A DNA stretch of 64,000 nt from Blastocatellia bacterium. GTDB lineage: Bacteria > Acidobacteriota > Blastocatellia > UBA7656 > JADIYM01. Positions 1 to 7,589 of the stretch are shown in pieces. The position numbers were made by a program, and so were the translations under genes. The stretch is taken from NCBI GenBank assembly GCA_021463145.1, contig JAJTWZ010000009.1, positions 1 to 64,000 on the forward strand, given 5' to 3'. The notes under the pieces were generated by a model. The model made no database searches and was not told where the DNA came from. It saw nothing but the letters and a program-made list of their open reading frames with translations. Each line of letters starts with the position of its first letter. The first letter of the stretch is position 1.

Positions 1-2
1 GC

Positions 3-116
3 GCCGCCGACCAGGCGCGCGAGGAAGCCGATCGCGCGCGCGAGCCCCGCCGCCGTCTCGACGTCAATCGCGGCAGGCGGCTCTTCATCGCGCTTCGCAA
101 GGACCTGTCCATCTAG
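3..116 (+). CDS. C-terminal end of an unidentified protein (partial)
   Basis: The frame is open from the window edge and stops with TAG at 114-116, leaving 37 residues rich in Arg, Glu and Ala with a helical, charged look. It ends 10 bases before the next gene, whose ribosome binding site overlaps the stop region, so it is probably the upstream member of the same operon. No function can be assigned from this tail. Confidence 0.5.
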   Translation, partial: AADQAREEADRAREPRRRLDVNRGRRLFIALRKDLSI

Positions 117-126
117 GAGCAGCGCC

Positions 127-840
127 GTGATCTCCGTCATCAAATGGCCGCTCATTCTCTGCGGTGGATTTCTCGCCGTCACCTTCGCCGGGGCCGCGAT
201 CATGGGACAGGAGCTCGAGCGAGCGAAGTCGAGAGTCCTTGCAACGCTCGGCTACGGTGCGTCGTCGAGCGGTACGGGAACGGTCGCCGGACTTCCCGAC
301 GACGTCGGCGCACCGCGAGGCTCCGTCGCGGGTCTTCCGGGCTACACACCACCCTCCGTTCACCCCGTCAACGGCCGCGGCACGCGAATCGGTCTCATCT
401 ACTACCCGCGCATCGCGGGAGAGACGCCGTTTCCGTACATCGACCGCGGGATCGAATGGAATCTCGACCAGGTCCTTGACGAATACCCGATGAAGATCAA
501 CTACGCGTTCAGGCCCACCTGGCAGCAGGCGCGAATCTACGCGGCGCATCTTCGCAGTCCGAATCCGAACGGTGTCGCGCCACCAGGCTCCTCGATTCAC
601 GAGGCGGGCTCGGCCATTGACACTAACTTCCGCCGGATCGGGCTCCAGGCCCAACTTCGAAAGATCGCCGTTTTTCACCGCTACGGATTTGAGTGGCGCG
701 GACGCTTCACGCTTCGCGGACTTGGCGGTGATCCCGTGCACTTCCAGATCGAGCCCGAGCGGATCGGCTGGCCGTCTCGCTTCGACGCCATTCGCCACAA
801 CCAGCGCCAGTACCGGGCGCTTTCGGGAGACACCCGATGA
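127..840 (+). CDS. Membrane-anchored M15-type D,D-carboxypeptidase-like protein
   Basis: This is a 237-residue protein starting at GTG 127 behind TAGGAGC. Residues 5-25 form a membrane segment or uncleaved signal, followed by a Gly/Pro-rich linker to about residue 85 and a catalytic domain at about 90-230. The zinc motif of the VanY/DacB-like M15 peptidases is visible: S-x-H-x2-G-x-A-x-D with H158 and D165, then a D-P-V-H-F block giving H205. Such enzymes trim stem peptides of peptidoglycan outside the membrane. The usual catalytic Glu two or three residues before the last His is not obvious (the local sequence is GGDPVH), so activity needs care. The last four bases overlap the next start (ATGA), and the operon continues with a lytic transglycosylase, so a wall-remodelling role fits. 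Confidence 0.75.
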   Translation: MISVIKWPLILCGGFLAVTFAGAAIMGQELERAKSRVLATLGYGASSSGTGTVAGLPDDVGAPRGSVAGLPGYTPPSVHPVNGRGTRIGLIYYPRIAGETPFPYIDRGIEWNLDQVLDEYPMKINYAFRPTWQQARIYAAHLRSPNPNGVAPPGSSIHEAGSAIDTNFRRIGLQAQLRKIAVFHRYGFEWRGRFTLRGLGGDPVHFQIEPERIGWPSRFDAIRHNQRQYRALSGDTR

Positions 841-1925
841 ACGGAGTATTGACCACTCGTTCCCTGCTCCTCGTCGGCGCATGGATTGCGGTCGGCGCCG
901 TAATTGTCCTGCTTGCGTCCGCGCTCGCGTGCACGCCGCCACCAGGCCAGGCTGCCTCGAACCAATCCGGACTGGAGCACGCCAATACCTGGGAACCACT
1001 CGCGCGTGTCGAGATCCAGGGCTGGGCCGTCCGAGGCGCTTCGATCGTTGCGGCATCAACGGTCGGGTCCGTCGTCGAGATTGACCCGGCAACGGGCAGC
1101 ATCACTCGCTCGTCCGTCGTCGCGAAATCGGACGCCATTCCCGCTCAACTCGGCATCGAGGCGATTCCGGCGCACCCGATCCTCGAGGTAACACCCGCGA
1201 TCGCCGTCGCACCGGATGGATCCGTCACGCTTGCGGGCGGAATGGACGAGGGTTCGCCGGACTCGACACTCCTGCTTTCGACCGACGGCGGACGGACATG
1301 GGATCGAAGCGGCGAGTCTCCGACCGGCATACTGGCAGCCGCCGTTTTCACGCCCGAGTCCGGGATCATCGTCGGTCCGCTCGGAGCCATCCTGCGTTCA
1401 CGCGACCAGGGGCGATCGTGGGAGGAGGTTCGCCGCTCAACGGACCTCGACATCTTCGCCGTTGCCGCCCTGCCGTCGGGCATCGTCCTCGCCGTCGGTG
1501 ACCAGGGACTCGTCCTCAGGTCCACCGACCACGGAATGACGTGGAGCGGACGAAGCTTCGGGCGGCAGCCGCTCTACGCCGTCGCATTCGCCGATGACGG
1601 ACGAACGGTCGTCGCCACCGGCCGCGCCGGCACCGCACTTCGCAGCCCGGACGGCGGCTCGACCTTTGCGCCGGTCGGACTCGAGGACAGCGCCACAGCC
1701 ACGCGACTTCCGGCCTTTGCCTCCGTCGCACTCGACTCGAGCACACGCGGAGTTCTCATCACGTGCGGAACCGACGACGGGCGCGTGTTTTCGCGCGCTA
1801 CGAACGGCATCTGGACCGAAGTGCGACTCGACGAGGGCGCCATCATGCACCTCGCTCGAACTCGGGCCGGACTTCTCGCCGCATCGACGACCGGCACGGT
1901 CTACATCGCGAGGGCACGACAGTGA
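837..1925 (+). CDS. YCF48/BNR-like beta-propeller protein, probable lipoprotein
   Basis: This is a 362-residue protein with an N-terminal membrane segment (about residues 8-30) ending in S-A-L-A-C at Cys32, a plausible though imperfect lipobox. The rest is built from repeats carrying Asp-box motifs: STDGGRTW, SRDQGRSW, STDHGMTW and SPDGGSTF. These are typical of sialidase/BNR and YCF48-type propellers, which usually act as binding or assembly scaffolds rather than enzymes. It overlaps the upstream peptidase by 4 bases, and its stop overlaps the GTG start of the downstream transglycosylase, so translation is coupled. A second propeller lipoprotein (29700-30842) sits inside the pilus operon, which suggests both serve the same envelope machine. 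Confidence 0.7.
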   Translation: MNGVLTTRSLLLVGAWIAVGAVIVLLASALACTPPPGQAASNQSGLEHANTWEPLARVEIQGWAVRGASIVAASTVGSVVEIDPATGSITRSSVVAKSDAIPAQLGIEAIPAHPILEVTPAIAVAPDGSVTLAGGMDEGSPDSTLLLSTDGGRTWDRSGESPTGILAAAVFTPESGIIVGPLGAILRSRDQGRSWEEVRRSTDLDIFAVAALPSGIVLAVGDQGLVLRSTDHGMTWSGRSFGRQPLYAVAFADDGRTVVATGRAGTALRSPDGGSTFAPVGLEDSATATRLPAFASVALDSSTRGVLITCGTDDGRVFSRATNGIWTEVRLDEGAIMHLARTRAGLLAASTTGTVYIARARQ

Positions 1926-2569
1926 GAATCCTCGGTTCCCTGCTGATCGCACTCGCTGTCTCGGTTCCCGCCTCGGGACAGGGAACCGGCCGGCGGTCGC
2001 CGATCCTGCTCGAGGTTTGCGAAGGCCGCCTCATTCGTCCGGCGCCCGAAAAACCGAAGGTTGCCCCCGAGGACGTCGCAGATGCGGAGGCTGGACTGAC
2101 GCCCATCGCGCCGAGTTCGAAGCGGTCACGTACCATTAGGCCGCTCTCGTCACGAGTCGTTTCGGTCATGCTTCCTGCGGGCGACATCGGACGCCTCGTC
2201 GCCGCGAGCGCCGCGAGACACCGCGTCGACCCACGCCTCATCGCCGCCGTCATCAACCAGGAATCGGGCTTCAAGACGCGCGCCGTCAGCTCGGCCGGCG
2301 CGTGCGGTCTCATGCAGCTGATGCCGGCGACGGCTCGCCGCTTCGGTGTCCGCAACATCTTCAATCCGGCCGAGAACATCGACGGCGGAGTCCGGTATCT
2401 GCGGTGGCTGCTCGATACCTTCGACGGCCGGGTCGACCTCGCCCTTGCAGGCTACAACGCTGGCGAGGGTCGCGTAATCGACGCCGGCTACCGCGTGCCG
2501 GCCATTCGAGAGACTCGTCACTACGTCCGCGCCATTCAGGCGCGCTACCCCTATCGAACCCATCCGTGA
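1922..2569 (+). CDS. Secreted lytic transglycosylase (SLT domain)
   Basis: GTG 1922 is preferred over an earlier in-frame ATG because it overlaps the upstream stop (GTGA) and gives a clean signal peptide (residues 1-20, Ala-Ser-Gly cleavage region). The 215-residue product has a low-complexity linker to about residue 85 and then an SLT domain. The catalytic Glu is E114 in NQESGF, followed by the family motifs GLMQLMP and AGYNAGEG. Enzymes of this fold cut the glycan strand to make local gaps and are standard parts of conjugation, secretion and pilus systems. Its neighbours are a carboxypeptidase-like protein, a propeller and a MoxR ATPase, so wall opening for an envelope machine is a reasonable inference. 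Confidence 0.88.
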   Translation: MRILGSLLIALAVSVPASGQGTGRRSPILLEVCEGRLIRPAPEKPKVAPEDVADAEAGLTPIAPSSKRSRTIRPLSSRVVSVMLPAGDIGRLVAASAARHRVDPRLIAAVINQESGFKTRAVSSAGACGLMQLMPATARRFGVRNIFNPAENIDGGVRYLRWLLDTFDGRVDLALAGYNAGEGRVIDAGYRVPAIRETRHYVRAIQARYPYRTHP

Positions 2570-2583
2570 AAGGAGAACCGATC

Positions 2584-2892
2584 ATGTCACATCCGTCTTC
2601 CGCAGCGCAGGCGCGCGCTCGCGTGAGCCCCCCGAAGCCCGGCCCGGCGAAGGCCCGTCCCGCGGCAGTCCCCGTGCCTGTCGCAGGCTACGAGATCCTT
2701 CCCACCGCAGAGGAACGAAGCTCCATCGAAGGCTGGGCCGCCGCGTGTGGCGTCTCACCTGACGCCCTTGTCGCCGAAGGCTTCAAACAGTTTGCGGCGA
2801 CCGTCGCGGCAAAGTTCGGAGAGTATCGGCGACGGCGCGCGAGCTTTGACGCCGAGACGGTCGCCGACATCGAGCGCTCGCTCGCAGGATGA
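2584..2892 (+). CDS. Small protein of unknown function
   Basis: This is a 102-residue protein starting at ATG 2584, 7 bases behind a strong AAAGGAG. The first 35 residues are Ala/Pro/Lys-rich and probably disordered. The remainder is amphipathic-helical and could hold a small helix-turn-helix or a partner-binding helical hairpin (TAEERSSIEGWAAACGVSPD, then charged helices). The stop overlaps the start of the MoxR ATPase by 4 bases, so it may be a client or adaptor of that ATPase. No family was recognised. Confidence 0.65.
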   Translation: MSHPSSAAQARARVSPPKPGPAKARPAAVPVPVAGYEILPTAEERSSIEGWAAACGVSPDALVAEGFKQFAATVAAKFGEYRRRRASFDAETVADIERSLAG

Positions 2893-3995
2893 ACCGCGAC
2901 GCCGACAGAACGGCCACGACGGCCAATATCGCCGCGCTCAGGGAGGAACTCGGGCGCGCACGTGTTCCGGACGAACACGCGAGTCTCGTCGAAGACTTCG
3001 CGCGTCTGCTCGCCGACGAGGGATACATCATCGACCCGCGAACGACGATCGGGATCTACTCGGCAATCCGTACCCGCCGTCCGCTTCTCTTCGTCGGAGT
3101 TCCGGGGTGCGGAAAGACCTTCTTCGGCGAAGTCGCAACGCGTCTCTTCAATCCCGGCGAAGAGCTGCTGATGGTGTCGATGCACTCCGGAGTCCGGCCC
3201 GAGGATCTCGTCTACCGCGAAGACCCAGACGGACGCCGGGTACTCTGGGAGCGTATCCGCGAGCGCGCGGCCGAGACGGGCGAGGCGGTCGACTGGGACG
3301 AAGCGGCCCGCGAGGTTCATTCGCGCATCGTCCCGGGGCCGCTCCTGACCGCAATCGAAGATGGCAATCGCACGGGCCGTCGTCGCGTGCTCGTCATCGA
3401 CGAGATCGACAAGGCACGCGAGGAGACGGAAGCGCCGCTCCTCGATCTCCTGAACTCCTCTCGTGTGACCGTCCCCTACGTCGGCGTCTTTCGGTCCGAC
3501 CCTGGCACGGAGCCGATCGTCGTGTTGACCGCAAACAAGCTGCGCCGGCTTGGCGAGCCGCTCGAGTCGCGCGTCTTCGCCGTCGAAGTCAGGCTTCCCA
3601 CGGTCCTCGAGGAAGACGAGATCCTCAGTCGCCAGGTCCCGGATCTCGACGACGACCTGCGCGGATTACTGCTCCTCTACACCCACCGCATTCGTGACGA
3701 GCTTGCAATCAATCCCGTCTCCATTCGCAACGTCCGCTACATCGCCGAGGCTCTCGCGCTCCTCGAGCTCGATGGTGAATCGGCGCTTACGACCGAGCTG
3801 CTGCTCGCCTATTCGGGTTACTACGCCAAGACCCGTGAAGATCTCGTCATGCTTCGCCTTCACGTCGCGGACTCGCTCCTGTGGGCGCGCCGTGAGATCG
3901 CTCGCACAGGGTCCATTCGAAACGCCCTCGACGGCATCGACGCCCTCCAGCGTTCTCTGCGGGACGAGGGATCGCTCTCCATCTTCTCCGTCTGA
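2889..3995 (+). CDS. MoxR-family AAA+ ATPase
   Basis: This 368-residue ATPase has Walker A GVPGCGKT at residues 70-77 and Walker B VLVIDEIDKA with D171/E172. A sensor-like VLTANK stretch follows, and a helical C-terminal lid region runs to the end. The acidic insertion before Walker B and the overall length fit the MoxR/RavA side of AAA+ proteins, which remodel or activate partner proteins, often together with VWA-domain partners. No VWA gene is visible nearby. The client is unknown, but the gene is the last of an envelope cluster in which nearly every junction overlaps by 4 bases. Confidence 0.8.
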   Translation: MNRDADRTATTANIAALREELGRARVPDEHASLVEDFARLLADEGYIIDPRTTIGIYSAIRTRRPLLFVGVPGCGKTFFGEVATRLFNPGEELLMVSMHSGVRPEDLVYREDPDGRRVLWERIRERAAETGEAVDWDEAAREVHSRIVPGPLLTAIEDGNRTGRRRVLVIDEIDKAREETEAPLLDLLNSSRVTVPYVGVFRSDPGTEPIVVLTANKLRRLGEPLESRVFAVEVRLPTVLEEDEILSRQVPDLDDDLRGLLLLYTHRIRDELAINPVSIRNVRYIAEALALLELDGESALTTELLLAYSGYYAKTREDLVMLRLHVADSLLWARREIARTGSIRNALDGIDALQRSLRDEGSLSIFSV

Positions 3996-4031
3996 CCACA
4001 ATGAATAAGCCCCGCCGCATTGAACTTCCCC

Positions 4032-4059
4032 TTGTTCCGGCATCACGATCGCCTAATAT
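4032..4059 (+). promoter_or_regulatory. Promoter placed for a leaderless transcript of the RHH gene
   Basis: TTGTTC (4032-4037), a 16-base spacer and TAATAT (4054-4059) lie exactly 8 bases before GTG 4068. There is no Shine-Dalgarno sequence, so transcription should begin at or next to the start codon. The same arrangement occurs before the paralogous gene at 43454. Confidence 0.5.
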
Positions 4060-4067
4060 CACTTGCC

Positions 4068-4286
4068 GTGGCTCCCGACGACAAACGCGCCCTGCACGTC
4101 CGGCTCTCGCCCGAGCTCATCGAGCGGCTTCGAAATCTCGCGTTCTGGGAACGGGAGACGATTCCGGACGTCGTCGAGCGGATGCTCGAGGCCGGCATCA
4201 CAGAAGCCGAGCAGCTCCGCGGCTCGGCCTACCCGGAGCGCCCCGCTCCCGTCCGTCGGGGCCGGCCCCCGCGCCGCCAGCCTTAG
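4068..4286 (+). CDS. Small ribbon-helix-helix DNA-binding protein
   Basis: GTG 4068 gives 72 residues. It is chosen over an upstream ATG because of the promoter position and because homology to the 43454 protein begins just after it. The pattern is an N-terminal beta strand (ALHVRLSPELIERL), two helices (LRNLAFWERETIPDVVERML) and a basic tail with RRGRPP, typical of Arc/CopG/MetJ-type repressors. The protein at 43454-43669 matches in layout, including the aromatic F/Y-W-[ED]-R-[ET]-T turn and the RRGRPP tail. Sitting just ahead of parA, it may regulate partition or its own promoter. Confidence 0.65.
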   Translation: MAPDDKRALHVRLSPELIERLRNLAFWERETIPDVVERMLEAGITEAEQLRGSAYPERPAPVRRGRPPRRQP

Positions 4287-4642
4287 TTTCCCCGCACCCT
4301 TCCCTTCCGCCGCTTCCCACACACATCGCCGCTCCCACCGTTACGATCTTAATATTATTGCTAATGATACCATTTTCGGCTACGGTCAGACTACATTCGG
4401 GACCTGGCCTGGCTCACTCGCTTGCTGGCATTCGGCCAGGTCGGGACCCGGTATACGGCGGAGATGATATCGCATGCCCAACAGTTTACCGGCCGGCGGA
4501 CATATCGAAGCCATACTGGGGGGCGACAGCTGCGCGCAGGCGTCGGATGCTGTACGCTTCAAGCCCTACAGATAGCGTCTACGTCGTTGCATCACACCAC
4601 CGCTTGTGTTACTCCATGAATCTCTGCGGGAGGACGTAAACC
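4287..4642. other. Gene-free region before parA; candidate centromere or origin element
   Basis: These 356 bases hold no convincing gene. An AT-rich tract lies at about 4345-4385, unusual in this GC-rich window. An inverted repeat GACCTGGCC (4401-4409) / GGCCAGGTC (4434-4442) follows with a 24-base spacer. Its position directly upstream of parA is where plasmid centromeres and origins are often found. The assignment rests on position and symmetry only. Confidence 0.35.
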
Positions 4643-5431
4643 ATGATCACTATTGCGGTTGCGAACCAAAAAGGTGGAGTCGCCAAGACTACCACCGCAT
4701 GCGCAGTTGCGGCCGGTCTCGCGATCCGTGGGCATCAAACGCTTTTGGTCGATCTGGATCAGCAGCGGAATGCGTCGACGTCGTTTCTTACGCCGGAGAT
4801 GATCGAGACGACGCTCGCTGATGTCCTCGTAGGTCACAACGAACGAAAGCCTATCCGTGATGCCATCTACCAGACGCACATTGAAGGGCTCGACATAGCG
4901 CCGGCGTCGATTCGGCTTGCCCTAATAGAGCGAACAGTGGCAATCGAGGAACAGTATCGGCTGAAGGACGCCCTCGACTCCCTCGCGGAGTACTCCTTCA
5001 TTATCATCGACTGCCCGCCCAGCCTCGGGATGACTCTGACGCAAGCGCTGCTTGCAGCGTCACACGTGCTCGTCCCTATTGCTGCTCAGTTCTATCCACT
5101 AGAAGGGGTTGTCGACCTCACTGAGACCATCAAGGCAACGATGCGGCCGAATCCGAAACTCTCGGTGCTCGGCTACCTCGTCACGGTTTTCGACTCACGC
5201 AATTCTATTTGCGCCCAGGCCGATGCGAAAATCCGTGAAATGTTCGGAAACGACGTTTTCGACACGGTCATCAGAAGTAACGTGAAACTCCAGACTGCGC
5301 CTGCCTATCGAAAAACGATCTTCGAGCACGCGCCTTCCTCGCACGGCTCGACAGATTACGATTCGTTGACCGACGAACTTCTCGATCGATTGCAGATTCG
5401 AACGCCCATCCGGATGGTGAAGAATGACTGA
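4643..5431 (+). CDS. parA: ParA-family partition ATPase
   Basis: This 262-residue protein begins at ATG 4643 behind GGGAGG. The deviant Walker A KGGVAKTT (residues 10-17, with signature Lys10 and catalytic Lys15) marks a ParA/MinD ATPase. Walker A' (LLVDLDQQ) and Walker B (IIIDCPPS) follow. Length and the absence of an N-terminal helix-turn-helix place it with small plasmid/Soj-type ParAs, which move plasmid DNA over the nucleoid through a ParB-centromere complex. It overlaps the next gene by 8 bases, which makes that gene the expected centromere-binding partner. No canonical parB with an ERFRA-like box is present. Confidence 0.9.
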   Translation: MITIAVANQKGGVAKTTTACAVAAGLAIRGHQTLLVDLDQQRNASTSFLTPEMIETTLADVLVGHNERKPIRDAIYQTHIEGLDIAPASIRLALIERTVAIEEQYRLKDALDSLAEYSFIIIDCPPSLGMTLTQALLAASHVLVPIAAQFYPLEGVVDLTETIKATMRPNPKLSVLGYLVTVFDSRNSICAQADAKIREMFGNDVFDTVIRSNVKLQTAPAYRKTIFEHAPSSHGSTDYDSLTDELLDRLQIRTPIRMVKND

Positions 5432-6554
5432 TCCGAAGGATAGGCCCAAACTTCCAATCGTTAAGACGCGGGTGCCTGGTAAGAAGCCCGGCGTCTTTGA
5501 CAACCTTCGGCCACCCACTCCCCTTCCCGCGGCCGAACCTCACCCGATCGAGGAAATCCTCGGCCTCGGTACTTTGCGGACGACGGACTCAACCCAGGCG
5601 ACATCAGCCCAGGCCGATTCCGCCCAGGCTGAAACGGCCGCGGCCAGCGCTACCCCGGCCGTACATGCCGAGGCCGACCACGCCAGGGCGTTCCCAGCCC
5701 CGGCTATAACGACAGGGGCTGATTTCGCCCGGACCGAACCAGCCCAGGTATTCACAGCCCCGGCGTATCCAGCCCAGCCCGTTCGACTGGCAGAACCCGG
5801 GCAGGAAAGCCCCCGCCCGGATCCGACCCCGCCTAAATCAGCCCCAGCGATATCCGCCCGGGCTGTTCCCGCCCTCGCTTACGAGCTGGAGGGCATGAGT
5901 CGCCTCCGGACGTACGTAGCTCGCGAGCACTGGATCGACGATGAGTTCTTCCGCCGATATAGGATGAGCGCCGCCGAGCAGGTGATGATGCGTCAAATTT
6001 GGAGACTGACCCTTGGCTTCGGACGACTGTCTGCACTCTGCTCCATGGAACGGATGGCCGAGCGTTGCGTGATGCCGCTCACTACGGCGAAGGCAACGAG
6101 GAAGTCGCTCGTTGAACGCCAGGTGATCACCACTGAAGGTCGGTCGAACGGCCCGCTTGAGTCACGTGGCCAAGTCTGGCGACTCCTCGAGCCGGCAATA
6201 CCACCTGCAGAGTTCCCGGGGATTCTCGAGGCTTGTGAGGCCGCAAAGGCCCAAGCCGAGTCGGAATCAGCCCGGGCTAAATCCGCCCAGGCTCTGCGTG
6301 CCGCGGCCAATCCGGCCCGCATGAAGGAACATGAAATACAAGATAGAAAGTGGACCTCCGATCGGCTGCAAACCGTGGCTGTTCAGATGATCGACGATGC
6401 TCGACAAGACGGGGAGGCTCCGCCAACGATCGAACAAATTGATCGGGAATTGAGGAAAACCATGAGGCGCGTTGGTGCTCAGGCTGGAGTTGATTTCCAA
6501 GACTCCGACATCATCGGAGTCGCTCGGAAGTGGGGAAGGGAGGGGGACCGGTAA
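5424..6554 (+). CDS. Winged-helix protein, candidate ParB analogue or replication initiator
   Basis: This is a 376-residue protein coupled to parA. Residues 50-155 are a low-complexity Ala/Pro/Gln region with a 5-residue period, the reading of a 15-bp DNA repeat. Residues about 155-260 look like a winged-helix domain of the kind found at the N-terminus of phage O-like and plasmid Rep proteins: MRQIWRLTLGFGR, then SMERMAERCVMPLTTAKATR, then KSLVERQVITT with a basic wing. The C-terminal third is helical and again carries the repeat. Its position next to parA argues for centromere binding, while the fold also fits an initiator. The repeats may be the protein's own binding sites inside the gene. 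Confidence 0.6.
   Translation: MTDPKDRPKLPIVKTRVPGKKPGVFDNLRPPTPLPAAEPHPIEEILGLGTLRTTDSTQATSAQADSAQAETAAASATPAVHAEADHARAFPAPAITTGADFARTEPAQVFTAPAYPAQPVRLAEPGQESPRPDPTPPKSAPAISARAVPALAYELEGMSRLRTYVAREHWIDDEFFRRYRMSAAEQVMMRQIWRLTLGFGRLSALCSMERMAERCVMPLTTAKATRKSLVERQVITTEGRSNGPLESRGQVWRLLEPAIPPAEFPGILEACEAAKAQAESESARAKSAQALRAAANPARMKEHEIQDRKWTSDRLQTVAVQMIDDARQDGEAPPTIEQIDRELRKTMRRVGAQAGVDFQDSDIIGVARKWGREGDR
5589..5783 (+). repeat. 15-bp-period tandem repeat, first block (13 units)
   Basis: Thirteen in-phase 15-base units follow one another. The best conserved are TCAGCCCAGGCCGAT (5604-5618) and TCCGCCCAGGCTGAA (5619-5633). The core GCCC[A/G/C]GGC is near-palindromic. The encoded peptide repeats are of the type S-A-Q-A-x. 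Confidence 0.75.
5838..5882 (+). repeat. 15-bp-period repeat, second block
   Basis: Three units begin TCAGCCCCAGCGATA (5838-5852) and TCCGCCCGGGCTGTT (5853-5867). The same pair order, TCAGCCC then TCCGCCC, is seen in the first and third blocks. Confidence 0.6.
6267..6326 (+). repeat. 15-bp-period repeat, third block
   Basis: Four units begin TCAGCCCGGGCTAAA (6267-6281) and TCCGCCCAGGCTCTG (6282-6296). This block lies about 430 bases after the second, on the far side of the winged-helix coding region. Confidence 0.6.
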
Positions 6555-6614
6555 GATATTGAACCCTAAGCGCATAGCTGATGATGTAGGTCAGGCTCCG
6601 ATCGTATTTGGAGT

Positions 6615-7382
6615 TCACGAAAGGCTCTCCGCCGGCAGAGTAGCTGGGAGCTTTTGACGTCTCCGTCTCACTCGACCCAATGCGAGCAGTATCTGATCAC
6701 CGTGCTCGAGGATGCGCTCTCGCTCCTCCTTTGAGAGTTCCTCGTCGGTGATCTCCCCAAGAGCCTGGGCGATCGACGTGAGGAGTTCGTAGAAGACCTG
6801 GCCGGGGTCGACTTCAACCTCGAGAAGTGAAGCGTCGTCGGTCGACTTCGACACAGGCTTAGCGGGCTTCAAAAGGGCATCCACGCGGTCCCGTAGCTTC
6901 GAGCCCGCGTCTCGAGACGCCAGGTGTGCCGCCAGGATGCGAGCGCGGCGTCCCGCAGCTCTTGCGGGATTCGTTTGGAGGGTCTTCGTGTTGAGCCGGG
7001 TGAGTTGCTCGGCCTCGAACAGGTTGACGTCGCCGCGCTCGAGGGCAGCGAGCACATCGGCAGGGAAGTGGAGGACGCCAAGGTAGTGTTCCACGAAGCT
7101 GCGCGCATCCTTCCGTCCATAGTCGCCAGTCGCGAGGATTTCCCGGAGATTGGCGAGCGCGACGATCGTCAGCCGCTCGGGCCAGCGCGATCGCCGTCCT
7201 CGCGGTCCGACGGCCTGTGGCCTCCGCTCGCGATAAATCGCCGCCCGCAGCAAGGACACGAGCTCGCGCTCGTCGTCGGGCAGATGCGGAGCGCGTCGCC
7301 TGAGCTCGTCGAGAACCCCACGGACGGCCGCCACCGACGCGAGCGGGTCCGGCGTTCGTTTCCGTCGCCTCGATGTGCGCAT
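6615..7382 (-). CDS. Unknown protein with a possible ParB-like helical core
   Basis: ATG at 7382 is preferred over one at 7409 because GGAGG sits 5 bases before it. The 255-residue product is basic at the N-terminus and helical throughout. The stretch VLAALERGDVNLFEAEQL, followed by a charged helix, loosely resembles the helix-turn-helix block of ParB/KorB proteins. An acidic C-terminal helix ends in a basic cluster. It is convergent with the parA operon and divergent from the integrase, so it could be a regulator of either. The family is not recognised. Confidence 0.6.
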   Translation of the reverse strand: MRTSRRRKRTPDPLASVAAVRGVLDELRRRAPHLPDDERELVSLLRAAIYRERRPQAVGPRGRRSRWPERLTIVALANLREILATGDYGRKDARSFVEHYLGVLHFPADVLAALERGDVNLFEAEQLTRLNTKTLQTNPARAAGRRARILAAHLASRDAGSKLRDRVDALLKPAKPVSKSTDDASLLEVEVDPGQVFYELLTSIAQALGEITDEELSKEERERILEHGDQILLALGRVRRRRQKLPATLPAESLS

Positions 7383-7513
7383 TGCCGCCTCCCGCCGCCA
7401 TTGTTCCACAATTCACCATAGAATGAGTAGAACTCCCCGTCGACCGTCCGAGCTTGCGCAAATATGCCATTTTCGCAAACTGGATCGATGGCGTAGAATC
7501 GGCCTTCCGGTTT

Positions 7514-7544
7514 GCGCATAGAGTGAAACGTCGCGCATAAAGTG
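7514..7544 (+). repeat. Direct repeats upstream of the integrase
   Basis: GCGCATAGAGTG (7514-7525) and GCGCATAAAGTG (7533-7544) differ at one base, and their starts are 19 bases apart. A related CATAGAATGAG lies at about 7420. Short direct repeats next to an integrase gene are often recombinase arm sites or operators. Nothing here shows which. Confidence 0.4.
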
Positions 7545-7589
7545 GCCCGGTGGCCGGAACGCAGCCGAAGAGAGGGGGAGGGAAGAGCA

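Noticed and set aside
1763-1921. Earlier ATG for the lytic transglycosylase
   Set aside because: It lies inside the propeller gene and would hide the signal peptide that begins at GTG 1922.
5589-5783. CRISPR-like array
   Set aside because: The units are 15 bases with no unique spacers and lie in frame inside a coding gene; there are no cas genes.
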